Positions 42,192 to 51,047 of a stretch of DNA of 64,000 bases are shown here, piece after piece. A program made the translations under genes and the position numbers. The DNA lies in contig NZ_BOMG01000094.1 in assembly GCF_016862075.1 (NCBI RefSeq), positions 1 to 64,000 of the forward strand, in the 5' to 3' direction. The notes below the pieces were generated by a model. It worked only from the letters and a program-made list of their open reading frames with translations. It was not told the origin of the DNA and did no database searches. This DNA is from Actinoplanes couchii (GTDB lineage: Bacteria > Actinomycetota > Actinomycetes > Mycobacteriales > Micromonosporaceae). Every line of letters begins with the position of its first letter. The stretch's first letter is position 1.

Positions 42192-43325
42192 ATGCTGATC
42201 CGGGACGGGGCGCTGGCCGTGGCGGCCGCGACGGTCACCACGCTGATGTTTCTGCTCTTCGACGCGGAGCGCAGCCTCGGCACGGTCGCCATGGCCCTGA
42301 TCGTGGCGCAGACATTGCTGATCTGTCTGCGCCGGGTCAGCCCGCTGTGGTGCCTGGCGGCGATGCTGGTGCTGCAGGTCGCGATGGCCGCCACCGTCCC
42401 GGACGGCACCGGCCTGCGCGGGTTCGGCCCGGTCGTGGTGGTCTACACGTGCGGCACGGTGCTGGCCACCCGGACTGCCATCGGTCTCGCCGTCCTCACC
42501 ACGGGCGTCGAGATCGGGGCGTTCGCCCTGCTCAGCATGCCTCCGCTGGAGAACCCGCCGCTGGAGCTGGCGCAGCTGGCCCTGCAGTTCGCGCTGACCG
42601 TGACGGTCTACGCCGGTGCCGCCCTGCTCGGCTCGCACCTGAGCATGCGCCGCCGCTACGCCGAGGTGGTCGAGGACGCGCACCGGGCCCGGACCGAGGC
42701 GGTGCTGACCGCCGAGCGGGCCCGCACCGCCCGTGAGCTGCACGACGTCGCCGCCCACCACCTGACGTCGCTGATCGTGCAGGCCACCCTGGTCGAACGC
42801 CTCCTCGACCGGGATCCGGAGGCGGCCCGCCGACACGCCGCGGCGGTCCGGGAGGAGGGCCGCAACACCCTGAACCAGCTGCGGCAGATCGTCGGGGCGC
42901 TGCGCGAGGACGACGGCATCGACCCGGACCTGCCGGACGGCAGCGGCCTTGCGATGATCGACCGGCTGGCGTCCGGTGACGGCGCCGCGCTCACCGTCCA
43001 CGGCACACCCGGCACTCCGGATCCGGCGGTGGAGCTGGCGCTGTACCGGGTGGCGCGGGAGGCCCTGACCAACGCCCGCGACCACGCCCCCGCGGCGCCG
43101 GTGACGGTCACGCTCACCTACCAGGACTCGGAGACCACCATGGAGATCCACAACGGTCCGCCGGCGACCGCGCCGTCCCGGCGGGACCGGCGGCACCGCG
43201 GTTTCGGCCTGATCGGCATGCGGGAACGGGCCGCGCTGATCGGCGGCACGCTGGAGGCCGGCCCGGCCCCCGACGGCGGCTGGCAGGTCGAGTTCCGGAT
43301 CCCGCACCAGCGGCCGGCCTCATGA
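42192..43325 (+). CDS. NarL-type sensor histidine kinase
   Basis: 377 residues. Four to five transmembrane helices fill the first 145 residues with little extracytoplasmic loop. The phospho-acceptor region RTARELHDVAAHHL has His184 (HisKA_3), and ALYRVAREALTNARDHA with GFGLIGMRERAALIGG are the N and G boxes of the ATPase domain. It phosphorylates the response regulator encoded next (ATGA overlap). The membrane-embedded input suits sensing of envelope stress or lipophilic compounds. Confidence 0.93.
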   Translation: MLIRDGALAVAAATVTTLMFLLFDAERSLGTVAMALIVAQTLLICLRRVSPLWCLAAMLVLQVAMAATVPDGTGLRGFGPVVVVYTCGTVLATRTAIGLAVLTTGVEIGAFALLSMPPLENPPLELAQLALQFALTVTVYAGAALLGSHLSMRRRYAEVVEDAHRARTEAVLTAERARTARELHDVAAHHLTSLIVQATLVERLLDRDPEAARRHAAAVREEGRNTLNQLRQIVGALREDDGIDPDLPDGSGLAMIDRLASGDGAALTVHGTPGTPDPAVELALYRVAREALTNARDHAPAAPVTVTLTYQDSETTMEIHNGPPATAPSRRDRRHRGFGLIGMRERAALIGGTLEAGPAPDGGWQVEFRIPHQRPAS

Positions 43326-43978
43326 TCACCGTGCTGCTCGCCGACGACCAGGCGATGCTCCGGGCCGGTTTCCGGTCGCTGATCGAACTGGCCGACGACA
43401 TCACCGTCGTCGGCGAGGCGTCCGACGGCCCGGAGGCGGTCCGGATGGCCCGGCTGCTGAAACCGGACGTGGTCTGCATGGACGTCCGGATGCCCGGCGG
43501 CGACGGCCTGACCGCCACCCGCGAGATCGTCGCCACCCTGGACCCGGCCCCGGCGATCCTGGTGCTGACCACCTACGAGGTCGACGAGTACGTGTTCGGC
43601 GCCCTGGAGGCCGGCGCCAGCGGTTTCCTGCTCAAGGACGCCGACGTGGACACCCTGCTGGACGCGATCCGCCGCCTGGCCGCCGGCCAGGGCATGGTCG
43701 ACCAGACGGTCACCCGCCGGGTGATCGTCGAGTTCGCCCGCCGCCGCGCCGTCCGAGCCCCCGGCCCGGCCCCCGAGGTCCTCACCACCCGCGAGACCGA
43801 GATCGTCCGCCTGCTGGCCCGGGGCCTGTCCAACGCCGAGATCGCCGCGACCCTGGTGGTCGAGGTGAGCACGGTGAAGAGCCACCTGAACAGAGCAATG
43901 ACCAAGATCGGCGCCAGGGATCGCGTACAAACGGTGATCTGGGCCTATCGCTGTGGCCTTCTCCCCTTGGAAACCTAG
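43322..43978 (+). CDS. LuxR/NarL-family response regulator
   Basis: 218 residues. Receiver domain with the phosphorylated Asp54 in VVCMDVRMPGGDG and the Lys in GFLLKDAD; the C-terminal HTH is LTTRETEIVRLLARGLSNAEIAATLVVEVSTVKSHLNRAMTKIGARDR. It pairs with the kinase at 42192-43325 and probably controls the upstream hydrolase operon or itself. Confidence 0.95.
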   Translation: MITVLLADDQAMLRAGFRSLIELADDITVVGEASDGPEAVRMARLLKPDVVCMDVRMPGGDGLTATREIVATLDPAPAILVLTTYEVDEYVFGALEAGASGFLLKDADVDTLLDAIRRLAAGQGMVDQTVTRRVIVEFARRRAVRAPGPAPEVLTTRETEIVRLLARGLSNAEIAATLVVEVSTVKSHLNRAMTKIGARDRVQTVIWAYRCGLLPLET

Positions 43979-43989
43979 ATTTGGTACGC

Positions 43990-44047
43990 CAGGGCAAGGC
44001 CCTGTCCCGTCCACGCGAGGCCCGCGGCCCGTCCCGGCCGCCCTCGC
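43990..44047. terminator. Bidirectional terminator between response regulator and VOC gene
   Basis: CAGGGC-AAG-GCCCTG (43990-44004) is followed by a stronger hairpin at 44015-44047: GCGAGG and GCGGCC pair with GGCCGC and CCTCGC around a 6-nt loop, with a 3-nt bulge. It lies between two convergent genes, where a two-way terminator is expected. Confidence 0.6.
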
Positions 44048-44071
44048 GACCGCCGGGAGTGGAGCGGCCCC

Positions 44072-44881
44072 TCACCGCCGGAAGGTGATGGTGGCGCCGA
44101 AAGCCTGGTCGGCGGGGACCGTGAGGGTGTCGGGAGTTCTGGCGAACGGGATCCCGGCTGACCGTAGATGATCCTCGGTCACGGTGATGTCCCGGACCGC
44201 CAGGGTGAAGCCGGTGAAAGCGAGCCGCTCCCCGGTGACCAGGGAGACGGCGGGACGGTGCTCGCCGTCGGGGCTCGGCAGGGTGCAGTCGATCAGCTCG
44301 ACCGCGCCGTTGGCGTGCACCGGCTGCACCGGCTGTTCGGCGGCGGAGTTCTGGGCGATGCCGATCCGGGCCGGGCCCGCGCCGAGGATCTCCAGGTAGT
44401 GGGCCGGAACCATCCGGGTGCCGTCCGCCGTCTCGATCGGGCGCTGCACCGCCTGCACTCCGCTGTGGACGATCCCGGCGGCGTCCAGCTCGGCGGCGGA
44501 ACGGTCGATGTCCGCCGAGTCGAAGATGACGATGTGCACGCCCTCACCACGGTCCAGGAGGCCGGTGAGTCGCGCGGCGGCGCCCCGGATCCCGGCCAGC
44601 ATGCCCGGCAACCGGTCGTCCGGGACCACGATCGGCAGCAGCTCCGCACCGGCGGGCAACGGCTGGTCCTCGTCCACGACGGTCACCAGCTCGACGAAGT
44701 TGCGCCCCAGGTAGATGTGCGCGTTGGCCGCCCCGATCGGCCGCGCCGGAGCACCGGGCTCCCGCGGTAGCGCCGGATAGGTGGCCGCCGCGACGGTGAA
44801 CCCGAGCCGCCGATAGGTCTCTGTCGCCGCGGCAAGATCATGCACGACGATCCCCACGTGGTGCAGCCGGTCACCGACCAC
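44072..44881 (-). CDS. VOC-family (glyoxalase-like) protein
   Basis: 269 residues, two glyoxalase-fold modules: HHVGIVVHDLAAATETYRRLGFTVAA and ANAHIYLGRNFVELVTVVDE in the first, FTLAVRDITVTEDHLRSAGIPFARTPDTL in the second. It resembles the glyoxalase-like domain (PF13468) proteins of unknown substrate. GTG 44881 is chosen because GGAGG lies 9 bp upstream; GTG 44890 would be inside that site's spacing. Confidence 0.8.
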   Translation of the reverse strand: MVGDRLHHVGIVVHDLAAATETYRRLGFTVAAATYPALPREPGAPARPIGAANAHIYLGRNFVELVTVVDEDQPLPAGAELLPIVVPDDRLPGMLAGIRGAAARLTGLLDRGEGVHIVIFDSADIDRSAAELDAAGIVHSGVQAVQRPIETADGTRMVPAHYLEILGAGPARIGIAQNSAAEQPVQPVHANGAVELIDCTLPSPDGEHRPAVSLVTGERLAFTGFTLAVRDITVTEDHLRSAGIPFARTPDTLTVPADQAFGATITFRR

Positions 44882-44921
44882 ATCGACCACCTCCGTTGTG
44901 GACCCCGGTCATCATCGTGAC

Positions 44922-45482
44922 ATGGGGAGACCAGAAGTCCTGTCCCGTGCACAAGCCGACCTGGAACGCGGCCACACCCGCCTGGCCCGGCAGCGCCTGG
45001 TGGGACTGCTCGCCGACGATCCGCAGGACCTCGACGTCCGTGCCCGTCTCGCCGACGTGTACCGCCGCGAGGGCAACCTGGCCGAAGCGGGCCGCTGGGC
45101 GTTCCTCACCGAGGACGCCGAACCGCGGGAACTCGCGGCGTTCGCCAAGCAGTACCGCTCCGCCACCGAGCGGCTGCGGGTGCTCCGGCTGAGGGGCGAG
45201 AACCCGCGTGAGCTGGGCCCGCTCGCCGAGCCCCGCTACACCGAGCTGGTAGCCCGGGCCGCGGCCCAGGCGACGGTGAAGGACCTGCTGCCGGAGCCGG
45301 TGCCCGACGACCCGCGGCCCGTCGAGAGGATCACCCCGAAACCCGTCGCGAAAGCGCCCGCCGGCGACTGGTCGCTGTCCGACATCCTCTGCCTGCTGGT
45401 CGTCTTCGGCCCGCCCACGGTGGCCCTCGGTGTGATCCTCTACGAACTGGTCGTCGCCGCCGTCGAGGCATTGATCCACTGA
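44922..45482 (+). CDS. DUF6584 family protein with C-terminal membrane helix
   Basis: 186 residues. VLSRAQADLERGHTRLARQRLVGLLADDPQDLDVRARLADVYRREGNLAEAGRWAFL is a TPR-like helical start matching DUF6584. A hydrophobic helix at the C-terminus (LSDILCLLVVFGPPTVALGVILYELVV) anchors it. Function unknown. ATG 44922 lacks a clear ribosome-binding site; GTG 44898 is an alternative. Its last 43 bp overlap the convergent amine oxidase gene. Confidence 0.75.
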   Translation: MGRPEVLSRAQADLERGHTRLARQRLVGLLADDPQDLDVRARLADVYRREGNLAEAGRWAFLTEDAEPRELAAFAKQYRSATERLRVLRLRGENPRELGPLAEPRYTELVARAAAQATVKDLLPEPVPDDPRPVERITPKPVAKAPAGDWSLSDILCLLVVFGPPTVALGVILYELVVAAVEALIH

Positions 45483-46666
45483 TGGGCGGCCCGGGCAGCG
45501 ATCTCCGGGTCGGTGCCGGTCCACAGCTCCGCCAGCCACGGCCCGGCGAACAGGCCCACCAGCGTGGGCGTCCCGTCGGCGCCGGTGGCGTCCAGCCATT
45601 CGCAGATGTCGTCGGCGCCGGGGCCGTGGAGCCGGTAGTAGCCCGCCGGATGCACCGGCCAGAACCGCTCGTCGAAGCGGAGGATCACCTTCTCCACCCG
45701 GCCCATGCCCAGCCGGGACAGCGCGGCCCGATGCGAGGCGGGCAGCTCCGGCGTGAACGTGAGCGACGGCAGCACACCGAGCGGAACCGTCACGATCACC
45801 GCGTCGAAAGGCTCCCCGTCGACGATCACCCCGTCGTCGGTGACCTCGATGCCGCGCACCGGGTGGCCGAGGCGGATGTCGACACCGGTGGCCAGGTGCT
45901 CCACCAGCAGCCGGTATCCGCCGACGATCCAGCGATCACCCTCCCCGACACCGGGCTCGAAACCGTGCCGGGCGCTCAACCAGGACAACGGGACGCCCGC
46001 GTCCATGGTGATCTCCGCGGCGACGTACCGGCAGATGTCCTGGGAAGTGAACGAACCGGGGGCCGCCAGCCAATCCGAGACCACCTCGGCGATCGCGGCC
46101 CCGGCCGGAGCAGCGGCGAGCCGGGCCCGCAACTCGGCCTCCAGACCGTCCGGAACCGGGCGGCCGTCCAGGACCAGGGGATCGTGGAAGTCCGTCGGCA
46201 CCAGCCGTAACCCGAGATCCTCGGCGAGGCGGGCGAGCACGTTCTGATCGAACTGCTGCAGCCAGTTGGCGCCCAGATCGAACCCGGTCCCGCCGATCTC
46301 GACCCCCGCGGTGCGCCCGCCGGGCCGGTCCCGCGCCTCCAGGACGACCACCTCACGACCGCGATCGATCAGCGTCCGGGCGGCGGCCAGCCCGGCCGTC
46401 CCGGCACCCACCACCGCGATCCGATCATGCCCCAGGTCCGCGGCCCACGAGGCGGCTTCGACCCCTTGCTCGTACGCCCCATGGGTCATCCCGGCCCGGG
46501 TCGGATGGGTGGCCTCGCCGGCCAGCCGCAGCCGAGTCCCGACCGGCGTGCCCAGGTCGATCCGGTCCTGCGGGCTGCCGTCCCGCCCGATCAGGCTCCA
46601 CGACCCGCGTGACCAGGGGTCCGTCCCCCAGTGGGAGACCGCGAAGGCAACCGGTGTGATCGACAT
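45440..46666 (-). CDS. Flavin amine oxidase, circularly permuted
   Basis: 408 residues. The FAD-binding GxGxxG (VVGAGTAGLAAARTLIDRG) lies near residue 85, not at the N-terminus. The first 75 residues (HWGTDPWSRGSWSLIG and LRLAGEATHPTRAGMTHGAYEQG) match the segment that normally ends amine oxidases, and the protein stops at LWTGTDPEIAARAAHQW, just where that segment would follow. An in-frame TAG 9 bp before ATG 46666 excludes a longer start. It follows a normally ordered amine oxidase by 65 bp, consistent with a duplication-and-loss origin. Confidence 0.85.
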   Translation of the reverse strand: MSITPVAFAVSHWGTDPWSRGSWSLIGRDGSPQDRIDLGTPVGTRLRLAGEATHPTRAGMTHGAYEQGVEAASWAADLGHDRIAVVGAGTAGLAAARTLIDRGREVVVLEARDRPGGRTAGVEIGGTGFDLGANWLQQFDQNVLARLAEDLGLRLVPTDFHDPLVLDGRPVPDGLEAELRARLAAAPAGAAIAEVVSDWLAAPGSFTSQDICRYVAAEITMDAGVPLSWLSARHGFEPGVGEGDRWIVGGYRLLVEHLATGVDIRLGHPVRGIEVTDDGVIVDGEPFDAVIVTVPLGVLPSLTFTPELPASHRAALSRLGMGRVEKVILRFDERFWPVHPAGYYRLHGPGADDICEWLDATGADGTPTLVGLFAGPWLAELWTGTDPEIAARAAHQWINASTAATTSS

Positions 46667-46731
46667 GGCCGGAGGCTAACAGCGCGCCCGGTCCACGAGC
46701 GACGGTTTTACCCGGGCACCGATGGGCTGGC

Positions 46732-47946
46732 TCAGCCGCGGGCCGGTGGCATGGTGGATCCGTACAGGTAGGCGCGGGTCCGCACGGCGGTGTCCGCGCC
46801 CGAGGTGATCGCCCCGTCCATCCAGCCCATCCAGCGCCGGGACACGTCACCGCCGGCGAAGAAGAGCGGACCGGACCGGTTCGCGAGATCGTGCAGGGCG
46901 TCCAGCTGTCCGGGCCGGGCGGCACACCAGGAGCCTTTGGCGTACGGGTCGGCGACCCAGTCGTTCCAGCAGTCCTCGGACAGCACCGCCGCCGGGTAGT
47001 GCTCGGTCAGCACGTCCGCCGGGTCGAGTCCGTCCAGGTGGACGACCGCCACCCCCTCGGCGGTCGCGTACGTCTCCACCAGCACCGGCCAGCCGGTCGT
47101 GCCCTCGCCGTCGACCACCCCGTCGGCCCGGTGCCACACCTTCACCGCCCGGCCCGCGTGCCGCCCCGGACCGCTCAGTCCGTCGATGCGGTCGAAGCAG
47201 TTCAGCGGCACCGCGACGATCACCGCGCGGGCCCGGTGCGGGGTGCCGTCCGCGGTCATCACGGTGCAGCCGCCCCGGGGCGCGGTGATCGACACCACCG
47301 GCTGGCCGAGCCGCAGCACCGGGTCCAGATCGGCGGCGATCGCCTTGGCCAGGGTGTCGGCGCCGCCGTCGATCCGGTGCTCACTCGCCCCGAACGCGGC
47401 CTTGGTCGACCCGAAGCCGGCTATCTCGTGCAGCAGGTGCAGGGCGCTGTACTCGTTCTCGTCGCCGCCCATCAGCACGAACGACCAGGCCAGGATCAGG
47501 CTGCGGACCCGCTCCGACGGGCAGAAGTCCCGCAGGTAGGTCCCGAACGGCACGTCCAGATCGGGCGCGCAGTGGTGCCAGTCGGGCCGGTCGAAGTCGA
47601 TGCGCGCGGCGTCGGTCTCCAGGCGTTCCAGGGTGGCGGCGAGCACCGCTTTCTCGGTCGGATCGTCGGGTGCGCTGGGCAGGTACCACCGGTGCGGGCC
47701 GCGGGGCGGTGCGGTGGTGGTGAGGTCGTACCTGTCGAGTTCGCCGGCGAGCGCGGTGTGCCGTTGCGGGTCGAGCCATTCGGCGCCCAGGTCGACGGCG
47801 CTGCCGGTGCCGGGTAAGGGCACCGTCCAGGCGCGCCCGCCGACCCGGCTGCGGGCTTCCAGGACACGGACGCTGAGCCCGGCGGCACGAAGATCTCGCG
47901 CGGCCACTAGACCGGCGAGACCCGCACCGACAACAATCACGTCCAC
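46732..47946 (-). CDS. Flavin monoamine oxidase (normal domain order)
   Basis: 404 residues. VDVIVVGAGLAGLVAARDLRAAG is the N-terminal FAD motif, followed by RVGGRAW, and the C-terminus SGPLFFAGGDVSRRWMGWMDGAITSG is the second FAD segment of amine oxidases. It oxidises primary or secondary amines to imines with O2. GTG 47946 is preceded by GGAGG at 5 bp. It is divergent from a TetR gene with a palindromic operator between them; the permuted paralogue lies downstream. Confidence 0.9.
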   Translation of the reverse strand: MDVIVVGAGLAGLVAARDLRAAGLSVRVLEARSRVGGRAWTVPLPGTGSAVDLGAEWLDPQRHTALAGELDRYDLTTTAPPRGPHRWYLPSAPDDPTEKAVLAATLERLETDAARIDFDRPDWHHCAPDLDVPFGTYLRDFCPSERVRSLILAWSFVLMGGDENEYSALHLLHEIAGFGSTKAAFGASEHRIDGGADTLAKAIAADLDPVLRLGQPVVSITAPRGGCTVMTADGTPHRARAVIVAVPLNCFDRIDGLSGPGRHAGRAVKVWHRADGVVDGEGTTGWPVLVETYATAEGVAVVHLDGLDPADVLTEHYPAAVLSEDCWNDWVADPYAKGSWCAARPGQLDALHDLANRSGPLFFAGGDVSRRWMGWMDGAITSGADTAVRTRAYLYGSTMPPARG

Positions 47947-47971
47947 GGGGACCTCCGCTGGTAGTGCCTTG

Positions 47972-47987
47972 TGGTATGGAGATACCA
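47972..47987. promoter_or_regulatory. TetR operator TGGTAT-GGAG-ATACCA
   Basis: TGGTAT (47972-47977) and ATACCA (47982-47987) form a perfect inverted repeat with a 4-bp centre, between the amine oxidase (minus) and the TetR gene (plus). Confidence 0.65.
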
Positions 47988-48013
47988 GTGGACCGTACCG
48001 GAGGGTGTGGATC

Positions 48014-48634
48014 TTGGGAATGCGACGTGCCTCGCGGAACAGGGCGGACCTGCTCATGCAGGCGGCCGAAGTGGTGGCCGAACGTGGCTTCGAGAACACC
48101 CGGTTCACCGATGTGGCCGGGCGGACCGGGGCGTCCATCAGCACGTTGCAGTACCTGTTCGGCAACCGTGAGGACCTGGTCGTCCAGGCGTTGCGCACCC
48201 GCACCGCCCACCTGCTGGCCGAGGCCCGCACCGCCGCCGGAGCCATCGCCGACCCGATCGAACGGCTGCGCTGGGTGGCCGGTCACCTCGCCGCCACCGA
48301 CGGATCACCCGACGCGGCCCGCGCCGAATGGATGCTCTGGGTGGAGTACTGGCGGACCGCGCTGCGCGACGACGAGCTGGCCACCGAGTCGATCGGCACC
48401 TACGACGGCTGGGCGTCCCTGGTCCGCGACGCGATCCGGGCCGCCGTCGACGCCGGCCTGATCGCCGAACCCGCCGACATCGACGCGGTCGCGCAGGGGG
48501 CGTGCGCCCTCGCCGACGGCCTGGGTGTGCAGATCGCCCTGCGCCGGCCCGGCATCACCTGGGAGCGGGCCACCGCGATGACCCGGGCCTGGCTCGCGGT
48601 CACTCTGAACTGCCCGGCCCTGATAGAGAGCTGA
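48014..48634 (+). CDS. TetR family transcriptional regulator
   Basis: 206 residues. SRNRADLLMQAAEVVAERGFENTRFTDVAGRTGASISTLQYLFGNREDLVVQALR is the HTH with the YxFxxREDL end. Divergent from the amine oxidases, which it probably represses until an amine or aldehyde binds. TTG 48014 fits the GGAGGG 8 bp upstream; ATG 48020 is possible. Its 3' end overlaps the convergent NAD(P)H-binding gene by 35 bp. Confidence 0.9.
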   Translation: MGMRRASRNRADLLMQAAEVVAERGFENTRFTDVAGRTGASISTLQYLFGNREDLVVQALRTRTAHLLAEARTAAGAIADPIERLRWVAGHLAATDGSPDAARAEWMLWVEYWRTALRDDELATESIGTYDGWASLVRDAIRAAVDAGLIAEPADIDAVAQGACALADGLGVQIALRRPGITWERATAMTRAWLAVTLNCPALIES

Positions 48635-49517
48635 CCATCGCCTCCCGGTAACCGCGGGGCGCCCGGGGGAGCAGCCGCCGGATCTCGGTGGTGTCGCCGA
48701 TCATGTCGGCGTCCGCGCCCGGCCCGACAAAACCGGCGACCGCGCCACGGGGCATCCCGGCGACCCGTTCGATCAGCGGGGCGACTCCGGCGATCACCCG
48801 CCGGGGCAGGTGGATCCGGATCGGGTGCCGCCGGCCGAGGTGATCCGCCGCGCTGTCCATCATCTCGCCGATGGTCAGCACGTCGTCCGAGCCCACGTCG
48901 AAGTGCCGCCCGTACGACCGCGGCTCGTCCAGCACCTCGACCAGCGCGGACGCCAGGTCGTCCACCCACACCGTCCGGAACCGCTGGGTACGGCTGGCCA
49001 GCAGCACCGTGACGGCGCTGCGCGCACCCCGGGCGACCATGCCGAACCCGTCCCCGCCGAGCCCGACGATCATCCCCGGGCGCAGCACGGTGACGTCGAG
49101 GCCGCTGTCGAAGAGCATCCGCTCGGTGCGGGCCCGGCCCCGGCCCCAGCTGCTCCCGGCGTCGGGGGCGGTGCCGATGGCGGTCACGTACAGCATCCGG
49201 CGGACCCCGTGCCGGTGCGCGGCGTCGAGCACGTTGCGCAGCCCGGCCTGCTCGATGTCCATGAAGTCGCCGTCGCTGACCTGCTTGGACAGCGTGTGCA
49301 CGCAGAAATACACCGCCCGCGTCCCCTCCGTGGCGGCGGCCACCGCGACCGGGTCGAGCATGTCGCCGGCGACGATCGCCACCCCCTCCGGTGCCCGGGA
49401 CGGATCGCGGACCAGACACCGGACCCGGTGACCGGCGGTTTTCAGGGCGGCCACCAGGCGGCGGCCGAGGAATCCGGTGCCGCCCAGCACCAGTACGGGC
49501 CGATCGTCTTGCTGCAT
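48600..49517 (-). CDS. NAD(P)H-binding (NmrA/atypical SDR) protein
   Basis: 305 residues. VLVLGGTGFLGRRLVAALKTAGHRV is the TGxxGxxG-type start, VYFCVHTLSKQ and RRMLYVTAIGTAPDAGSSWGRGRARTERMLFDSGLDVTVLRPGMIVG the core of atypical SDR/NmrA proteins, which often lack the Tyr-Lys pair. Such proteins act as redox-sensing or quinone/complex-I-like factors. ATG 49517 follows GAGGAG. It is repressed, by position, by the divergent TetR at 49598. Confidence 0.88.
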   Translation of the reverse strand: MQQDDRPVLVLGGTGFLGRRLVAALKTAGHRVRCLVRDPSRAPEGVAIVAGDMLDPVAVAAATEGTRAVYFCVHTLSKQVSDGDFMDIEQAGLRNVLDAAHRHGVRRMLYVTAIGTAPDAGSSWGRGRARTERMLFDSGLDVTVLRPGMIVGLGGDGFGMVARGARSAVTVLLASRTQRFRTVWVDDLASALVEVLDEPRSYGRHFDVGSDDVLTIGEMMDSAADHLGRRHPIRIHLPRRVIAGVAPLIERVAGMPRGAVAGFVGPGADADMIGDTTEIRRLLPRAPRGYREAMVSSLSGPGSSE

Positions 49518-49537
49518 CACTGTCTCCTCAGATCTGA

Positions 49538-49583
49538 TGACACGTCGTGTCGTCACTATCGATGATGACACGTCGTGTCGTCA
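49538..49583. promoter_or_regulatory. Duplicated 18-bp TetR operator
   Basis: TGACACGTCGTGTCGTCA occurs at 49538-49555 and 49566-49583, each containing the palindrome GACACG-T-CGTGTC. The 28-bp period places two dimers with little helical offset. They lie between the NAD(P)H-binding gene and the TetR gene. Confidence 0.8.
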
Positions 49584-49597
49584 ACTAGAGTGATCGC

Positions 49598-50167
49598 ATG
49601 AGTCGATGGGAACCGGGCGCGGCCGACCGGCTGCACACCGCCGCGTTGGAACTGGCCGCCGAGCACGGCTTCGCCGCCATCACGGTTCCGCAGATCACCG
49701 CCCGGGCCGGGCTGACCACCCGCACCTTCTTCCGGCACTTCACCGACAAGCGTGAGGTCCTGTTCACCGGCGAGACCGTGCTGCCCGCGGTGATGGCCGA
49801 GGTCTTCGCCGGCGCCCCGCCGGAGCTGACCCCGATGGAGGTGATCACCACCGGGCTGCGCGACGTGGTCGCCCCGCGCTTCGAGGGCCGCCGGGAGAAC
49901 CTGCGGCTGCGCCGCGGCATCGTGCAGTCCGACGAGGGCCTACGCGAGCGGGAGCTGCGCAAACGCTCGCTGATCGCCGAGGCCGGGGCCGCCGGGTTCC
50001 GCGACCGGGGCCTGAGCGACCTGGAGGCGACCCTGGCCGCACAGCTCGCCGCCACCATCATCGACACCGCGGTCAGCCGCTGGCTCGACGAGGACACCGA
50101 GCGCCCACTGGCCGACATCGTCCTCGAGACGACCGTTGCGCTGCGCAGCGTGACCGGCCGGCCTTGA
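49598..50167 (+). CDS. TetR family transcriptional regulator
   Basis: 189 residues. AADRLHTAALELAAEHGFAAITVPQITARAGLTTRTFFRHFTDKREVLF is the DNA-binding domain with the FFRHFxxKREVL signature. The C-terminal domain is helical and ends in a short tail. Divergent from the NAD(P)H-binding gene with the duplicated operator in front of its own ATG, so it is autoregulated. Confidence 0.93.
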   Translation: MSRWEPGAADRLHTAALELAAEHGFAAITVPQITARAGLTTRTFFRHFTDKREVLFTGETVLPAVMAEVFAGAPPELTPMEVITTGLRDVVAPRFEGRRENLRLRRGIVQSDEGLRERELRKRSLIAEAGAAGFRDRGLSDLEATLAAQLAATIIDTAVSRWLDEDTERPLADIVLETTVALRSVTGRP

Positions 50168-50189
50168 ACCGGGCTGCGATCTTGTAAGC

Positions 50190-51047
50190 ATGGACGTCGC
50201 GCGGCAAGCACTCGACCTGCTGGAACAACGGGCCCTCAACCGGCGGCGGGTCGACTGGCCGGCCCTGCGACGGGACCTGCCGGCCGACCCGCACACCGCG
50301 ATCCGCACGGCCATCACGGCGCTCGGCGACCCGCACACGTTCCTGCTCACCGCCGCCGACCTGGCCGAGGCGTTCGGGGACGAGGCGGTCCAGAACTCGC
50401 TGATGCCGTCCGGGGAGATCGTGGGGGAGCGGTTCGCCCTGATCCGGATCCCGGAGACCCCGAGCGTCGACGAGGCCGACCTCCGCTATACCCGGACCGG
50501 CGCGGCGCTCGTCCGCGACCTGGACGGGCAGCGGCCGGACGGCTGGATCGTGGACCTGCGGGGCAACACCGGCGGCAACATGTACCCGATGCTCACCGTC
50601 CTGGCGCCCCTGCTCGGCGACGGCGTCCTGGGTTCGTTCGTGGACGCCGACGGAGAGTCGGCCGGCCAGTGGATCCTGCGCGACGGCGTGGTGCACCAGG
50701 ACGACGAGCCGCTGTCCCCGGAACCGCATCCGCACCGGCTGGCGACCGCCGGCCCACCGATCGCGGTCCTGACCGACGGTGACACGATGAGCGCCGGGGA
50801 GGCCACCTTGATCGCCTTCCGCGGCCTGCCCGACGTGCGCACGTTCGGCGCTCCCACCGCGGGCCTGGCCACCGGGAACGCCGCCCACGAGCTGGCCGAC
50901 GGCTCCATGCTGGTCCTCACCGAGGTCCGGGAGTCCGACCGTGCCGGACGCCTCTTCGGCACCGACCCGATCGTCCCCGACGAACCGGCGCACGACGCCC
51001 TGCAGGCGGCCGTCACCTGGCTGGAGTCCCGGTCAGAGGGCGCCTGA
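50190..51047 (+). CDS. S41-family peptidase-like protein, no signal or PDZ
   Basis: 285 residues. GWIVDLRGNTGGNMYPMLTVLAPLLG and VLTDGDTMSAGEATLIAFRGLPDVRTFGAPTAGLATGN are the S41 (C-terminal processing peptidase) core; the nucleophile Ser is in TMSAGEA. It lacks a signal peptide and a PDZ domain, so it is a minimal form more like the nisin-resistance-type S41 than CtpA. Its last 15 bp overlap the convergent phosphotransferase gene. Confidence 0.85.
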   Translation: MDVARQALDLLEQRALNRRRVDWPALRRDLPADPHTAIRTAITALGDPHTFLLTAADLAEAFGDEAVQNSLMPSGEIVGERFALIRIPETPSVDEADLRYTRTGAALVRDLDGQRPDGWIVDLRGNTGGNMYPMLTVLAPLLGDGVLGSFVDADGESAGQWILRDGVVHQDDEPLSPEPHPHRLATAGPPIAVLTDGDTMSAGEATLIAFRGLPDVRTFGAPTAGLATGNAAHELADGSMLVLTEVRESDRAGRLFGTDPIVPDEPAHDALQAAVTWLESRSEGA

